Assembly (NCBI RefSeq): GCF_023897015.1
Contig: NZ_JAMHFY010000017.1
Coordinates: 1 to 64,000 of the forward strand
DNA from: Desulfosporosinus nitroreducens
GTDB taxonomy: Bacteria; Bacillota; Desulfitobacteriia; Desulfitobacteriales; Desulfitobacteriaceae
Direction: 5' to 3'
Length of the DNA: 64,000 bases
In this document: in pieces, positions 43,973 to 53,948 of the stretch
How positions within the stretch are numbered: the first letter of the stretch is position 1
How the letters are laid out: every line of letters starts with the position of its first letter
Program-made: the position numbers and the translations under genes
Notes under the pieces: generated by a model
The model's database searches: none
The model's input: the letters and a program-made list of their open reading frames with translations, nothing else
Told to the model about the DNA's origin: nothing

Positions 43973-45634
43973 TTAGACTTCTTGAAAAATCGGTATAACC
44001 ATGGGACGCCTCTTGGTCTTGGCATAAAGATGTCTGCTTACAGCATCTCTAACGCGATTTTGCAAAAGGTTGGTTTCATGGATACCATTCTGGATACTGC
44101 GGGCTATGGTCTCTCTGGTGATCGCTTTTACCTCATCGAGCATTGCGTTTGATTCTCGAACATAAACAAATCCTCGGGTGACAACATCTGGACCCGTTAG
44201 TATTGTGTTGGTTGCGCTGTTGAGGGCTAAAATGATTATCAGAATTCCATCTTGGGAGAGGAGTGACCGTTCTTTCATAACACTATTCCCGATATCCCCG
44301 ACTCCCAAGCCATCAATAAAAACTCGCCCGGCGGTAACATTATTAGCCAGTTTTGCTCCGTGACGAGTAAACTCTATCACATTTCCGATTTCTGCCACAA
44401 AAATATTTTCCCGTGGAATTCCCACTTGCACAGCAAGTTCAGCATGTTTCATGAGCATGCGGTATTCCCCGTGGACAGGAATAAAGTACTTAGGTTTCAC
44501 CATACTGAGCATAAGTTTAAGCTCTTCTTGGCTGGCGTGGCCGGAAACGTGCATCCCGGAGAGGGATTCATAGATCACCTTCGCCCCTAACTTGAAGAGC
44601 TGATCAATATTTCGAGAGACGGCTTTTTCATTCCCCGGGATGGGAGAAGCCGAGAGAATAACCGTATCTCCCGGATAGATGGAAATCTGCCGATGATTAT
44701 GGTTCGCCATGCGGGTAAGGGCAGCCAACGGCTCGCCTTGACTGCCTGTTGTCAGGATGCATACTTGATTGCTCGGCAAGCACATGGCCTCATCGACGTC
44801 AATGAGAGTGTCTTCAGGGACATGGAGATACCCAAGCTCCGCGGCGATGCTAACGACATTGACCATGCTTCGGCCGACGGCAGCGACTTTGCGATGGTAC
44901 TTGAAGGCGGCGGTGATCGCTTGCTGAAGGCGATTGACATTGGAAGCAAAACTGGCGAAGATCACTCGCCCCTCGGCACCCGCAAAGGCCTTGTCAATGT
45001 TTTCCCCAACCAGCCGCTCAGACTTCGTAAAGCCTGCGCGTTCCACATTGGTACTGTCTGAGAGAAGGCAGAGAACTCCTTTGTCGCCAAGTTCTGAAAA
45101 CTTGTGGATGTCGAGAACCTCTCCGCTCACCGGAGTATGATCCAGCTTGAAATCTCCGGAATGAATGATGGTTCCCAGGGGGGAATGAAGGGCTAAACCG
45201 ACAGAACCCGGTATGCTGTGGCTCCCATTAATAAAGTCAATGGCGAAGGAGCCCAGTTTTATGGTTTCTCCAGGCTGGATTACCTGGGTAGTTATTTGTC
45301 CCAATTTGGCTTCCGTTAGTTTATATTGAACTAAGCCAATGGCAAGGCGTGTTCCGAAAATAGGGACGTTAAAGTGTCTCAACAAATAGGGTAGTCCCCC
45401 AATATGGTCTTCATGACCGTGGGTAATCAGGATTCCCAGGATGCGGTCTTTGTTTTCAATGAGGTAAGTATAGTCTGGGATTACCAGGTCGACTCCATAC
45501 ATATCCTCGTCAGGAAAAGCTAGACCTGCGTCAATTAAAACGATTTGATCATTATAGCGGATAGCGGTGGTATTCTTTCCGATTTCCCCTAGTCCACCGA
45601 GGGGAATAATTTGTAGTTTGCTTTCTTTAGGCAA
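43973..45634 (-). CDS. rnj: Ribonuclease J
   Basis: 553 residues, usual length. The metallo-beta-lactamase core has HGHEDHIGGLPYLL (metal ligands), then HSGDFKLDHTPV; the beta-CASP motifs include SDSTN and SGHASQEELK and PVHGEYRML. The C-terminal domain runs from about 450. RNase J is the 5'-3' exonuclease/endonuclease of Firmicute mRNA decay. The first gene of its unit; the MFS pseudogene follows 64 bases after its end. Confidence 0.95.
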   Translation of the reverse strand: MPKESKLQIIPLGGLGEIGKNTTAIRYNDQIVLIDAGLAFPDEDMYGVDLVIPDYTYLIENKDRILGILITHGHEDHIGGLPYLLRHFNVPIFGTRLAIGLVQYKLTEAKLGQITTQVIQPGETIKLGSFAIDFINGSHSIPGSVGLALHSPLGTIIHSGDFKLDHTPVSGEVLDIHKFSELGDKGVLCLLSDSTNVERAGFTKSERLVGENIDKAFAGAEGRVIFASFASNVNRLQQAITAAFKYHRKVAAVGRSMVNVVSIAAELGYLHVPEDTLIDVDEAMCLPSNQVCILTTGSQGEPLAALTRMANHNHRQISIYPGDTVILSASPIPGNEKAVSRNIDQLFKLGAKVIYESLSGMHVSGHASQEELKLMLSMVKPKYFIPVHGEYRMLMKHAELAVQVGIPRENIFVAEIGNVIEFTRHGAKLANNVTAGRVFIDGLGVGDIGNSVMKERSLLSQDGILIIILALNSATNTILTGPDVVTRGFVYVRESNAMLDEVKAITRETIARSIQNGIHETNLLQNRVRDAVSRHLYAKTKRRPMVIPIFQEV

Positions 45635-45700
45635 GTAGTGATACCTCCTGTATTATATAACACTCAATCCTTTTAAAGGAGTATTTCAAGACCACTTTAG

Positions 45701-46057
45701 CTAAACCAGGTTTCCCTCCCGATTAATTATGATAATTAGCATAGATCCAACTTCCTCACTGCTGGGCGCAGTAATCATAATTTGCTCTTGTTGCGAAGTG
45801 ATGATAATACCCAAAGCAGGAAAACCTATATTATGGTTTGTAGTCTTAATACTTATCTTGCCGCCGACATAACTGGTGGACTTTACGCGCATTACTAATT
45901 CACAACTGCGATCGTATTGGGAATCTGAGTTGACATGCAAATGCACAGTCATACCAACAAGTGCATTCATGATCTGCTTTAATAATTCAAGGTTTTTAGG
46001 ATCAAATAGCCTTTGGTTTAAATGATCCCTAACCAGGCTATACAGGTTATCAAACAA
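45701..46057 (-). CDS. Unknown small protein upstream of rnj
   Basis: About 118 residues if the TTG at 46057 (GGGGTGA upstream) is the start; the frame is open to 46108. N-terminal helices (NLYSLVRDHLNQRLFDPKN) lead to a beta-rich half (TVHLHVNSDSQYDRSCELVMRV, KISIKTTNHNIGFP, GIIITSQQEQIMI). No membrane segment or catalytic motif. Not recognised; could be a dimeric ligand-binding or chaperone-like protein. Protein-like codon use and a clear ribosome site support a real gene. Confidence 0.5.
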   Translation of the reverse strand: MFDNLYSLVRDHLNQRLFDPKNLELLKQIMNALVGMTVHLHVNSDSQYDRSCELVMRVKSTSYVGGKISIKTTNHNIGFPALGIIITSQQEQIMITAPSSEEVGSMLIIIINREGNLV

Positions 46058-46204
46058 CAATATCACCCCGTGTTTGTAGTTAGTAACTGCCCTGTCAGAT
46101 AGAGACAATACTTATCACGGTGGACTAGCCTGGGTAAGATTAGATTTTTGTAAGCTCATCCTCAACACCTCTTGTTCATAGTATTAAGGGGTATGTTCCA
46201 ATTA

Positions 46205-46393
46205 TTAGAACCTTTCCCCGCGTTTTTGCTTTTCAATAAACTCGTTAAGATCTTCTTTTTTCACCCGCCAGCTATGGCCAATTTTGAAGGCGGGGATTTT
46301 ATTCTCCTGAACCAAACGATAGGTGGTCACCTCGCTGATTTGTAGGTATTCAGCCACTTGGCGCAGGGTCATTATTTCTTTGTATTCAGCCAT
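46205..46393 (-). CDS. Excisionase/MerR-like helix-turn-helix DNA-binding protein
   Basis: 62 residues from ATG 46393, nine bases after AAGGAG. Almost the whole protein is one excisionase-family domain: TLRQVAEYLQISEVTTYRLV (HTH), then KIPAFKIGHSWRVKKEDLNEFIE. Such proteins are either phage excisionases or small regulators. No integrase is nearby, so a regulatory role is more likely. Confidence 0.85.
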   Translation of the reverse strand: MAEYKEIMTLRQVAEYLQISEVTTYRLVQENKIPAFKIGHSWRVKKEDLNEFIEKQKRGERF

Positions 46394-46662
46394 CGGACTC
46401 ACTCCTTAATATTTTGCTACATTAATAGTGATTATTGTTGATTAGAACTGATAACGAAATTATATAGTAGGTATCTAAAGAAGGCAATCCTTAGCTAAAT
46501 ATAGATTGTTTTGACAAATTGCTGTTTATGATTATTTGTGATAATGTACTACAGGCACTCTCGAAATTTAATGTCCTCAATGAGTTAATCAGTTAGGGGT
46601 ATTTTCTTTTTGCTCCGAGGGGAACACTATCGAAAGTAGCTTGTTGTAAAAGTGAGGTTTGT

Positions 46663-48147
46663 ATGGAAACTTTATCCTTCAGAGAGTCATGGTTTAGCAA
46701 TATTAAAAATGACGTATTGGCTGGGCTTGTCGTTTCCCTGGCTTTGATTCCAGAGGCGATCGCATTCTCAATTATTGCCGGGGTAGACCCAATGGTGGGT
46801 TTGTATTCCTCCTTTATCATTCCAATTGTGATTGCCTTTGTCGGAGGAAGGCCGGGAATGATTTCTGCGGCAACAGGGGCAATGGCTCTTTTATTTATTA
46901 CCTTAGTAAAAGAACATGGTATTGAGTATCTCTTTGCCGCTACGATATTAACAGGAATATTTCAGATCTTGTTTGGGACATTTAAACTGGCGAGATACAT
47001 GAAATTTATACCTCGCTCAGTGATGGTTGGGTTTGTTAATGCTTTAGCAATTATGATTTTCACGTCTCAATTTCCTTATCTTTTTGGCCAATCATGGCCG
47101 GCGTACGTTATGACCGTGGGTGCTTTAGTGATCATCTACGGTTTACCACTGATATTAAGGTCAATTCCTTCCACACTTGTGGCGATTGTTGGAATTACAG
47201 CTATTGCCATAATACTTGACATCAAGGTTCCGGTGATCGGAGACATGGGAATCATTACACGTTCCTTACCCAGTTTTTCTATACCTAACCTGCCGATAAC
47301 CCTGGAGACATTATTAATTATTGTACCGTATTCCTTTGCTCTAGCGATGGTAGGCCTGACTGAATCCTTGCTCACCGCCACGATTGTGGATGACATGACG
47401 GATACAGGAAGTAATAAAAACAAAGAGAGCCAGGGTCAGGGTATTTCTAATATTGTCGTCGGTTTATTCGGAGGGATGGCCGGGTGCGCCATGATTGGTC
47501 AGTCGGTCATTAATGTGAAATCAGGTGGAAGAGGTCGATTATCTACGTTTATTGCAGGGGCGTTTTTGATCGTTCTGATTATTGGTCTCAGGGATTATGT
47601 CGTGCAAATTCCTATGGCAGCCTTAGTTGCCGTGATGATAATGGTTTCAATTGGAACCTTTGATTGGCAATCGCTTAAAACCTTGCGAATTACTCCTAAA
47701 AGCGATGCCTTTGTCATGATTTTTACCGTTTTAACAGTTTTAGTAACTCATAATTTAGCCTTAGGCGTTATGGCGGGAGTTATTCTAAGTGCAGTCTTTT
47801 TTGCATCAAAAATTTCTAAGGTTTATGCAAAGAAACAAATTGAGCAAGATGGTTTAGTGAAAACATACAAAATTAGTGGGCAGCTGTTTTTCGTATCTGT
47901 AACAGATTTGCTGAATGTATTTGATTTTACGAACGATAACAAGGATAATATACGAGAAGTGGATATAAATTTTAGCAATGCGAATCTGTGGGATGATTCG
48001 GCCGTAGCTGCGATTGACAAGATTGTCTTCAAATACAGGCAATATGATATTAAGGTTACCTTAAGCGGACTAAACGAACAGAGTGCTCGATTGATTGAAA
48101 AATTGGCCACCCATACAGATTTGAACTCTGGACTGCCTAAACACTAA
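46663..48147 (+). CDS. SulP-family anion transporter with STAS domain
   Basis: 494 residues. Ten or more hydrophobic segments (about 15-385) include the SulP signature [22 protein letters not shown] and GLYSSF, and the [14 protein letters not shown] region. The STAS domain is at about 400-490 ([29 protein letters not shown] type). SulP proteins carry sulfate, bicarbonate or other anions coupled to Na+ or H+. In a probable sulfate reducer, sulfate or bicarbonate are both plausible. The uspA gene follows by 39 bases. Confidence 0.88.
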   Translation: METLSFRESWFSNIKNDVLAGLVVSLALIPEAIAFSIIAGVDPMVGLYSSFIIPIVIAFVGGRPGMISAATGAMALLFITLVKEHGIEYLFAATILTGIFQILFGTFKLARYMKFIPRSVMVGFVNALAIMIFTSQFPYLFGQSWPAYVMTVGALVIIYGLPLILRSIPSTLVAIVGITAIAIILDIKVPVIGDMGIITRSLPSFSIPNLPITLETLLIIVPYSFALAMVGLTESLLTATIVDDMTDTGSNKNKESQGQGISNIVVGLFGGMAGCAMIGQSVINVKSGGRGRLSTFIAGAFLIVLIIGLRDYVVQIPMAALVAVMIMVSIGTFDWQSLKTLRITPKSDAFVMIFTVLTVLVTHNLALGVMAGVILSAVFFASKISKVYAKKQIEQDGLVKTYKISGQLFFVSVTDLLNVFDFTNDNKDNIREVDINFSNANLWDDSAVAAIDKIVFKYRQYDIKVTLSGLNEQSARLIEKLATHTDLNSGLPKH

Positions 48148-48186
48148 GAAGAGACAAATGCCAAATATAAATTGGGGGTTGAACGT

Positions 48187-48606
48187 ATGTTTAATAAAAT
48201 CCTATTGGCAGCCGATGGCTCGGAACACTCAATAAGAGCTGCTGAAAAAGCAATCATTTTGACGCAAAATAACCCTGAGGCAAAGATTGAGATTGTCTAT
48301 GTGATTAACAGTGAGGCATCTAAAGCGGACGTATTACGTGAGTTAGATACAGACGCTATAACCTTAAAAAGGAATCAAAAGTTGCTTCCGCTACAAGAGA
48401 AGATGAAACAGGCGAAGGTTGATTTTAAGGTGAAGTTTATCCACGGTGAACCAGGGCCTGCGCTCGTTAAATATGCGAATGATGGTAAATTTGATATTGT
48501 TGTTATAGGTAGTCGGGGTTTGAATACTTTACAGGAGTTTGTCTTAGGAGGGGTTAGTCATAAGGTAGCCAAAAGGGCTAGCTGTCCTGTATTAATAGTA
48601 AAATAG
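48187..48606 (+). CDS. Universal stress protein (UspA family)
   Basis: 139 residues from ATG 48187 (an upstream TTG at 48172 is less likely). Begins KILLAADGSEHSIRAAEKA and ends with the ATP-binding motif GSRGLNTLQEFVLGGVSHKVAKRASCPVLIV (read as G-x2-G-x9-G-S/V). It belongs to the ATP-binding Usp class. SulP-Usp pairs are common and suggest the Usp modulates the transporter. Confidence 0.9.
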   Translation: MFNKILLAADGSEHSIRAAEKAIILTQNNPEAKIEIVYVINSEASKADVLRELDTDAITLKRNQKLLPLQEKMKQAKVDFKVKFIHGEPGPALVKYANDGKFDIVVIGSRGLNTLQEFVLGGVSHKVAKRASCPVLIVK

Positions 48607-48759
48607 ACCCTTTATGGATTTCTTGACGATTACTAACCAATTGGATATTGGGTAAACTTCGCTAAGTGTCTATTATTTGAACCTTGTGGAAAATCACAGT
48701 TCTAACTTTAAATGATGGAATAGGGAAGTTTTTTTCATATAGTCAACCAACTATTTTTG

Positions 48760-48816
48760 ACACAAACGAAAAGCCTATCATTCTGCAATTTGGAATAATA
48801 GGCTTTTCGTTTGTGT
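48760..48816. terminator. Strong terminator after the sulP-usp unit
   Basis: Arms 48760-48778 and 48798-48816 pair perfectly over 19 bp. The stretch 48607-49228 contains no gene I can support. Confidence 0.7.
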
Positions 48817-48897
48817 TTGTGTCATTTAGTTTTAAAATGCCTATTCCGCCAAGGCCACCAGCAGCACTATGTGATTTTCTCACTCCTATCTGGGCAA

Positions 48898-48940
48898 GCA
48901 CAGGCTTCAGCGTTACGTCGGAGCCTGTGTTATCTTTTTT
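48898..48940 (+). terminator. Second terminator-like hairpin
   Basis: CACAGGCT and AGCCTGTG enclose a 13-base loop and are followed by TTATCTTTTTT. Confidence 0.5.
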
Positions 48941-49228
48941 ATGCGTTCAAGGCACTTTAGCGTTACTTCATTGTAAGTTTGTCTTGGGCGTAGAGCTTAA
49001 TGTAAACAAATATTTAATGCGTTCGTTAAGCACATTAGTATATGTACTGCTTTAAGTCCAAAGACTTTATTCACTTCATTTGAATTGCAATCAACACTGA
49101 TGAAGGAAAAGGCGAATACCTTTAATTAGCAACATTGATAGGTAACGGTAGTATAAATGAGTGCATAGATAGTATATAATTATGATGCAAACTAGAATTA
49201 TTCTAATGTTATACGAGGAGTTAGAACA

Positions 49229-51811
49229 ATGGAAAACAAATGTTTTAAAATTGTTATATCAGGAGATATATGTGTAAATTTATTACAGTGGAGAACTGAT
49301 CAACAGTGTACTAAGGGTTTGAATTGGCAGTCTTATCCACATGTTCACAATAGTTTAAAAAATGGCGAGGCACTACTTTTGTCAAAGTTTGTAACGTTAG
49401 CATCTCAGGCTTCAATAAGTTCACCGCAAATTCAAGACATAGAAGCTGCGTTGCCCAAAGAACTTCTTCGTTCTACTGTAGAGTTAGAGCTTTTTCCTGA
49501 AACCCTCAATAAAAATGATAATCACAAAGTCTACCGCATCAGCCGCTATCTTGGATTTACAGGACTGACCTCTTGTAGGCCTATGTTACTACCGATCATA
49601 GATGATGACCAAAATGCAGATATGGTCATATTAGATGATGAGAATAACGGTTTTAATGCTAACGAAGAATTCTGGCCTTTAGCAATAAAAACACCTGGAA
49701 AATCACCTATTGTAATATATAAGGTGAATCATCCTACCAGTTCTAGTAAGCTTTGGCATAATATAAGAGATTTTCATATTCAAAATACCATTGTTGTTAT
49801 CAATAGTGATGATTTACGAGCAAAAGGAGTTAATATTAGTAAGAGCCTTTCTTGGGAAAAGACGGCCCAGGATTTTGTGTGGCAAATGAATCATAACCCC
49901 GACCTGGCCTTCCTTGCTCACTGTCATCACCTTATAGTACCTTTCGGCCTTGAAGGTGCGATATATTATCAAAATAAAGGAGTAGCGGAATCTCAACTGT
50001 ATTTCTTAACTTATGAATTTGAAGGAGGTTTCATCAAAGACAATCAAGGCAAAATGTTTGGATTAACCTCTTGCTTTGTTGCTGCGCTGTCCCGTAATAT
50101 AGCTACAGGAATTTGTAATAATGAAGAACTTAGTAAATCAATAGGGGAAGGTATACGCGAAGGCATTGTTGCTGCTCAAAAATATTTTGTTTATGGTTTT
50201 GGTGAAACTATTGAGGAAAGTGCTTTTCCTAATCCATTAATCTTTAAGGAAGCCGAAAATGATTTTGTCTGTAAAGAGCATATTCAAGATGTACTGATAC
50301 GTGATACAAATAATTCTTCAATCTGTGAGACTGACTGGTATATTATTAAAGACAAAAGTTCTAGTAGTTTAGCAGACATAGCTTATAATATCGTCAAAAG
50401 TGGAGAAAAAAGTGCCCTCAAGTATATCCCCATAGCACAATTTGGCAAATTAAAAACAGTGGACAGGGCAGAAATTGAGGGTTATAGAAGCATCAAAAAC
50501 CTAATGACGGAGTATATTTCTACGAAAAATACGGTTCGTCCGCTGTGCATTGCTGTATTTGGAACACCAGGGTCCGGGAAATCCTTTGGGGTAGCAGAAG
50601 TAGCTTCCAGTATTGCCCCAGATTTAATGGATCAATTAAATTTTAATTTATCTCAATTTCAATCATTGGTAGACTTATTTGCTGCCTTCCATAAAGTCCG
50701 AGACCTTTGCCTGAAGGGAAAAGTTCCGCTAGTTTTTTTTGACGAATTTGATTCGGCTTTTGAAGGAAATCTAGGTTGGTTAAAATATTTTCTAGCACCT
50801 ATGCAGGATGGGGAATTTAGAGAAGGAGATTCTATTCATCCTATTGGGAAAGCTATTTTTGTCTTTGCCGGTGGCACCAGTAGTACATTCCAAGAATTTG
50901 GCGGAGAAGATATTACGGATGAATTGGAATATAAACAATTTCTGAAAAAATTTCAAAGTGCTAAAGGTCCAGACTTTGTAAGTCGTCTAAGAGGGTACGT
51001 AAATATTCTCGGACCTAATCAAACAGATGAACAGAAGGATCAATTATTCATTGTTCGTAGAGCAATGCTATTGCGATCCCTACTGGAACGCAAAGTACCT
51101 CATCTATTAAATGAGCGAGGGGAAGCTCAAATAGATAATGGTATTTTACGAGCAATGCTCAAAGTTACACGATATAAACATGAATCCAGATCAATGGAAG
51201 CCATCTTAGAGATGAGTATGCTAACCGACAGTAAAAAATGGGAGCAATCACATTTGCCTTCTAAAGAACAGTTGAAATTACATGTTGATGAAGAACAATT
51301 TTTACGTCGTTTAATGCATGATGCTTTCTATAGTGAGAAATTTGAAAGTTTGGCAATGGATCTTTATAGGCATACTTTGCTCAACAAAGATAAGAATGAA
51401 TCAGAATCAAATTGCCTAAAATCCTGGGAAACTCTTTGTAATGAACAGAAAGAGTCTATCTACGAACAAATAAAGCATATTCCTGATGCTTTGCATAGGA
51501 TTGATTACGATATTATCTCTGTTAAGGAAAAACTCGAAGCTGTAACATTTACAGAACGTGAATTAATTGCTTTAGCTGAATACGAGCATGAACGTTGGTT
51601 ACTTCAAAAAAAGGAAGCTGGCTGGAAACTAGATGCTATTATAGATGAAGAGAGAAAATTACACCCTTTACTAGTACCTTGGAAAAAATTATCCGACAAT
51701 AACAGAAATGAATTAATTGCAACGATTAAATTTTGGCCAGAAATCCTGGCAAATTCAAACTTTAAGATAGAACGACTCAAGTTTCTTTCTTATTGTGAGA
51801 CTGCACTTTAA
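49229..51811 (+). CDS. AAA+ protein with PfkB-like N-terminus and C-terminal RyR domain
   Basis: 860 residues. Residues about 1-360 resemble a sugar-kinase (PfkB/ribokinase-like) fold: KIVISGDICVNLLQW at the start, LDDENNGFNANEEFWP and IVVINSDDLRAKGVNISKSL. The AAA+ module (about 430-700) has Walker A GTPGSGKS (445-452) and Walker B LVFFDEFDSAF (about 502-512). Residues about 775-835 (LAEYEHERWLLQKKEAGW, then HPLLVPWKKLSDNNR) are an RyR domain. Prokaryotic RyR domains occur in proteins proposed to act in phage defence or nucleotide-ligand sensing. It is alone between terminators. Function inferred. Confidence 0.8.
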   Translation: MENKCFKIVISGDICVNLLQWRTDQQCTKGLNWQSYPHVHNSLKNGEALLLSKFVTLASQASISSPQIQDIEAALPKELLRSTVELELFPETLNKNDNHKVYRISRYLGFTGLTSCRPMLLPIIDDDQNADMVILDDENNGFNANEEFWPLAIKTPGKSPIVIYKVNHPTSSSKLWHNIRDFHIQNTIVVINSDDLRAKGVNISKSLSWEKTAQDFVWQMNHNPDLAFLAHCHHLIVPFGLEGAIYYQNKGVAESQLYFLTYEFEGGFIKDNQGKMFGLTSCFVAALSRNIATGICNNEELSKSIGEGIREGIVAAQKYFVYGFGETIEESAFPNPLIFKEAENDFVCKEHIQDVLIRDTNNSSICETDWYIIKDKSSSSLADIAYNIVKSGEKSALKYIPIAQFGKLKTVDRAEIEGYRSIKNLMTEYISTKNTVRPLCIAVFGTPGSGKSFGVAEVASSIAPDLMDQLNFNLSQFQSLVDLFAAFHKVRDLCLKGKVPLVFFDEFDSAFEGNLGWLKYFLAPMQDGEFREGDSIHPIGKAIFVFAGGTSSTFQEFGGEDITDELEYKQFLKKFQSAKGPDFVSRLRGYVNILGPNQTDEQKDQLFIVRRAMLLRSLLERKVPHLLNERGEAQIDNGILRAMLKVTRYKHESRSMEAILEMSMLTDSKKWEQSHLPSKEQLKLHVDEEQFLRRLMHDAFYSEKFESLAMDLYRHTLLNKDKNESESNCLKSWETLCNEQKESIYEQIKHIPDALHRIDYDIISVKEKLEAVTFTERELIALAEYEHERWLLQKKEAGWKLDAIIDEERKLHPLLVPWKKLSDNNRNELIATIKFWPEILANSNFKIERLKFLSYCETAL

Positions 51812-51949
51812 TTTTCCCCAAAAAGAGCCTTTGGGGAGGCGATGTCGCGTTCTGTAAAGCTTTGGCTATGGTCGGAATAGGTTTTGGCGCGATTTCAACC
51901 GAGGTCGCCGACCGGTTCAGCGATTCCATCCCTGCCTTTGTCACGCAGG
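51812..51949 (+). pseudogene. Fragment of an unidentified membrane-type protein fused to BlaR1 debris
   Basis: The frame reads GDVAFCKALAMVGIGFGAIS, then TEVADRFSDSIPAFVTQGIR and ends abruptly where the sequence becomes BlaR1-like in another frame. It resembles a membrane component of a conjugation or secretion system, but the piece is too short to name. No start codon. Confidence 0.35.
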
Positions 51950-52567
51950 GAATACGCCAGGGCATTACTCGATGTTGCTTCTTGTATGGGGGAACGCAGG
52001 CCTGTTGTAGCCGTATCGTCGTTTGCGGAGGGAAATTTAAAGGATAGAGTGAAAAACGTCTTAACCGGACGGAAATATTCTTATATAGCTTCCTTCGCTG
52101 CGGGTGCTGTAGTAATCATTGCCGGAACTGTATTGCTTACAGGGGCACCTACCAAGAGCGAAGATATCAGTCCCGGCGTAAGTATAACCGAAACTCAGGA
52201 TGAAGGTGCTGAAGCAGAAGTTATCAGTCTGGTCGAGAATTTCGGCAAAAAACTTCAGACGGTTTCCCTTACAGCGCCTAGAGATTACGTAAACAAAAGT
52301 ATCCAAGAGAACTACGGAGATCTAGTATCCCCCGAGCTTTTGTCGGCATGGCAAAAAGATCTTCAGGATGTTCCGGGCAGGGTGGTTTCGAGTCCATGGC
52401 CGGATCGAATAGAGATTCTAAGCATTCAGAAATCATCATCAGAGTATGACGTGAAGGGCGAAATCTTAGAGATAACGAGTGTGGAGATACAAAATGGTGG
52501 TGTTGCCGCCAAGCGGCCAATTGATCTTAGGGTAAGGAAAGTCGAGAATCGCTGGCTGATTACTTAG
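51950..52567 (+). pseudogene. C-terminal part of a BlaR1/M56-type sensor, catalytic half missing
   Basis: The frame from 51950 reads EYARALLDVASC, then SSFAEGNLKDRVKNVLTGRKY, the conserved segment after the M56 protease domain of BlaR1. A membrane helix (YIASFAAGAVVIIAGTVLLTG) and an external domain of about 140 residues follow, ending ENRWLIT. The HExxH half is absent and the upstream part belongs to another gene in another frame, so it is a rearranged remnant. Confidence 0.7.
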
Positions 52568-52604
52568 GTCAAACTTGGTGCCTACGAAGTAGGATTATAG
52601 TGGG

Positions 52605-52788
52605 GCAGAGCTCTTAATCATGGGTGAGACTACAGCTGGCCTTGATCCAATGGCGCGCAACGACTTTTAGACATCCTTGCTACCCTGATCCAAGATGAGC
52701 GTAAGTCCGTCTTTTTTTTCACCCATATTACCCCGGCTTTAGATAAGATTGCCGACTATGTGTCGTTCATTAATCAGGGTTATGCATC
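52605..52788 (+). pseudogene. ABC-transporter ATPase fragment
   Basis: AELLIMGETTAGLDPMARND corresponds to a Walker B/D-loop in which the catalytic DEPT has become GETT. After a one-base shift it continues LDILATLIQDERKSVFFFTH, the H-loop region, and ADYVSFINQG. Only the last third of the ATPase remains. Confidence 0.75.
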
Positions 52789-52796
52789 CGTTGTAT

Positions 52797-53027
52797 TTTG
52801 CTGGTATAGATCAAGGTACAAAAACTCAAATCAAAATTGGTGATGTGCCAGCAACACTACATGAGAGTGAAATTGCCAAAGTAAATGCCATTCAATTCAT
52901 AAAGAATGGTATTGAGTACACGGCTGGCACCCGATATGATGGGGGTATTTCGCTTGATGACTTGAAAAAAATCTGCGCAAGTATAGTTGTTCCTGTGAAC
53001 AACCCCCCTGCAAAACTTTTATATTGA
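52797..53027 (+). pseudogene. DUF4367-like fragment 1
   Basis: Reads GDVPATLHESEIAKVNAIQF, then GIEYTAGTRYDGGISLDDLK and stops at 53027. The pattern (strand, strand, then S-x-D-D-L-x-K-I) is that of the C-terminal half of DUF4367 proteins, which accompany sigma factors or M56 sensors. No start region is present. Confidence 0.5.
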
Positions 53028-53030
53028 TAA

Positions 53031-53441
53031 AACGGTCCTACAGCTTCTGAGGGGTTAAGTTTTAAAACCCTTCAACCGGGAGATATCGTCGTTCCGCAGG
53101 GGCATAAGTTCCAAGTCGCATCTTCCAGAATAAGCACCGAAGGAGACAAAAAGTCAGAAGCCTTTACATTGTCCTATACTACCGCAGGAGCATCATATTT
53201 AGATGTAGAGATAGCGTTCGGAGAACCGACTCCAGTATTAACGCCTGACTCTGATTTTGATACAAAACAAATCGGCGGAACTGAAGTTAAACTACGGTTG
53301 AAAAACAACATTCAAGGGTTGCCAGCCGCTAAATTTATAATCCCCGAGAAGGGTTTGGAATGTATAGTTTATTCGACGGTGCAGGAATTTGAAGTAGAGA
53401 AAGCGGCGGAATCAATTTTACAAGCTTATGCAAAGCTGTAA
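53031..53441 (+). pseudogene. DUF4367-like fragment 2
   Basis: Open from 53031 without a start: GDIVVPQGHKFQVASSRIST, then FTLSYTTAGASYLDVEIAFG and a C-terminal repeat of the DUF4367 pattern ending AAESILQAYAKL. It is a second, tandem remnant of the same kind. Confidence 0.5.
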
Positions 53442-53540
53442 CAATGAGACATCACTTTAGCTTTAACAAGAGATTAGGTATTCAAAGTAACCTGAGCTCT
53501 TTTAGGTTTTCAATGGGGCTCTTAAACGTGTATTTCAACC

Positions 53541-53592
53541 TTGACATATGTAGATGGCCGATATATTATCATATATAGATTATCTACATATG
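53541..53592 (+). promoter_or_regulatory. Promoter and operator of the padR-ftsW-like unit
   Basis: -35 TTGACA (53541-53546), 17-bp spacer, -10 TATTAT (53564-53569). The inverted repeat CATATGTAGAT (53545-53555) and ATCTACATATG (53582-53592) brackets the -10. It contains the ATGT/ACAT halves typical of PadR operators, implying autorepression. Confidence 0.7.
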
Positions 53593-53603
53593 GAGGTGTA
53601 AAT

Positions 53604-53948
53604 ATGGCAATCGATAAAAGTCTTTTAACAGGAAGTACCAGTATGCTTATCTTAAAGCTGCTTGACGGAACGGATATGTACGGCTACCAGATGATTGAAG
53701 AACTTAGAAAGAAGTCAAACAATGCTTTTGATTTAAAAGCAGGAACATTATATCCACTGCTCCACACCTTAGAGCAGAAAAATATGCTCACTTCTTATGA
53801 AGAGGTCGCTGATAACGCTAGAGTACGGAAATACTATAGTATTACTAAACACGGCCGCCAGCAGTTGAAGGAGAAAAAAGAAGAATGGAAAGTATACACC
53901 GCTGCGGTAAATGATGTTTTAGGAGGTGCAAGTTTTGCAACAGCCTAG
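53604..53948 (+). CDS. PadR-family transcriptional regulator
   Basis: 114 residues from ATG 53604, behind GGAGGTG. The winged helix includes MLILKLLDGTDMYGYQMIEEL, then LKAGTLYPLLHTLEQKNMLTSY and RKYYSITKHGRQQLKEKK, the PadR signature. It overlaps the next gene, which starts at TTG 53935 behind AGGAGGT inside padR. Its operator is probably the inverted repeat around its promoter. Confidence 0.92.
   Translation: MAIDKSLLTGSTSMLILKLLDGTDMYGYQMIEELRKKSNNAFDLKAGTLYPLLHTLEQKNMLTSYEEVADNARVRKYYSITKHGRQQLKEKKEEWKVYTAAVNDVLGGASFATA

Noticed and set aside
48684-49055. 123-codon plus-strand frame after uspA
   Set aside because: It runs through two terminator hairpins, has no ribosome site and low-complexity composition.
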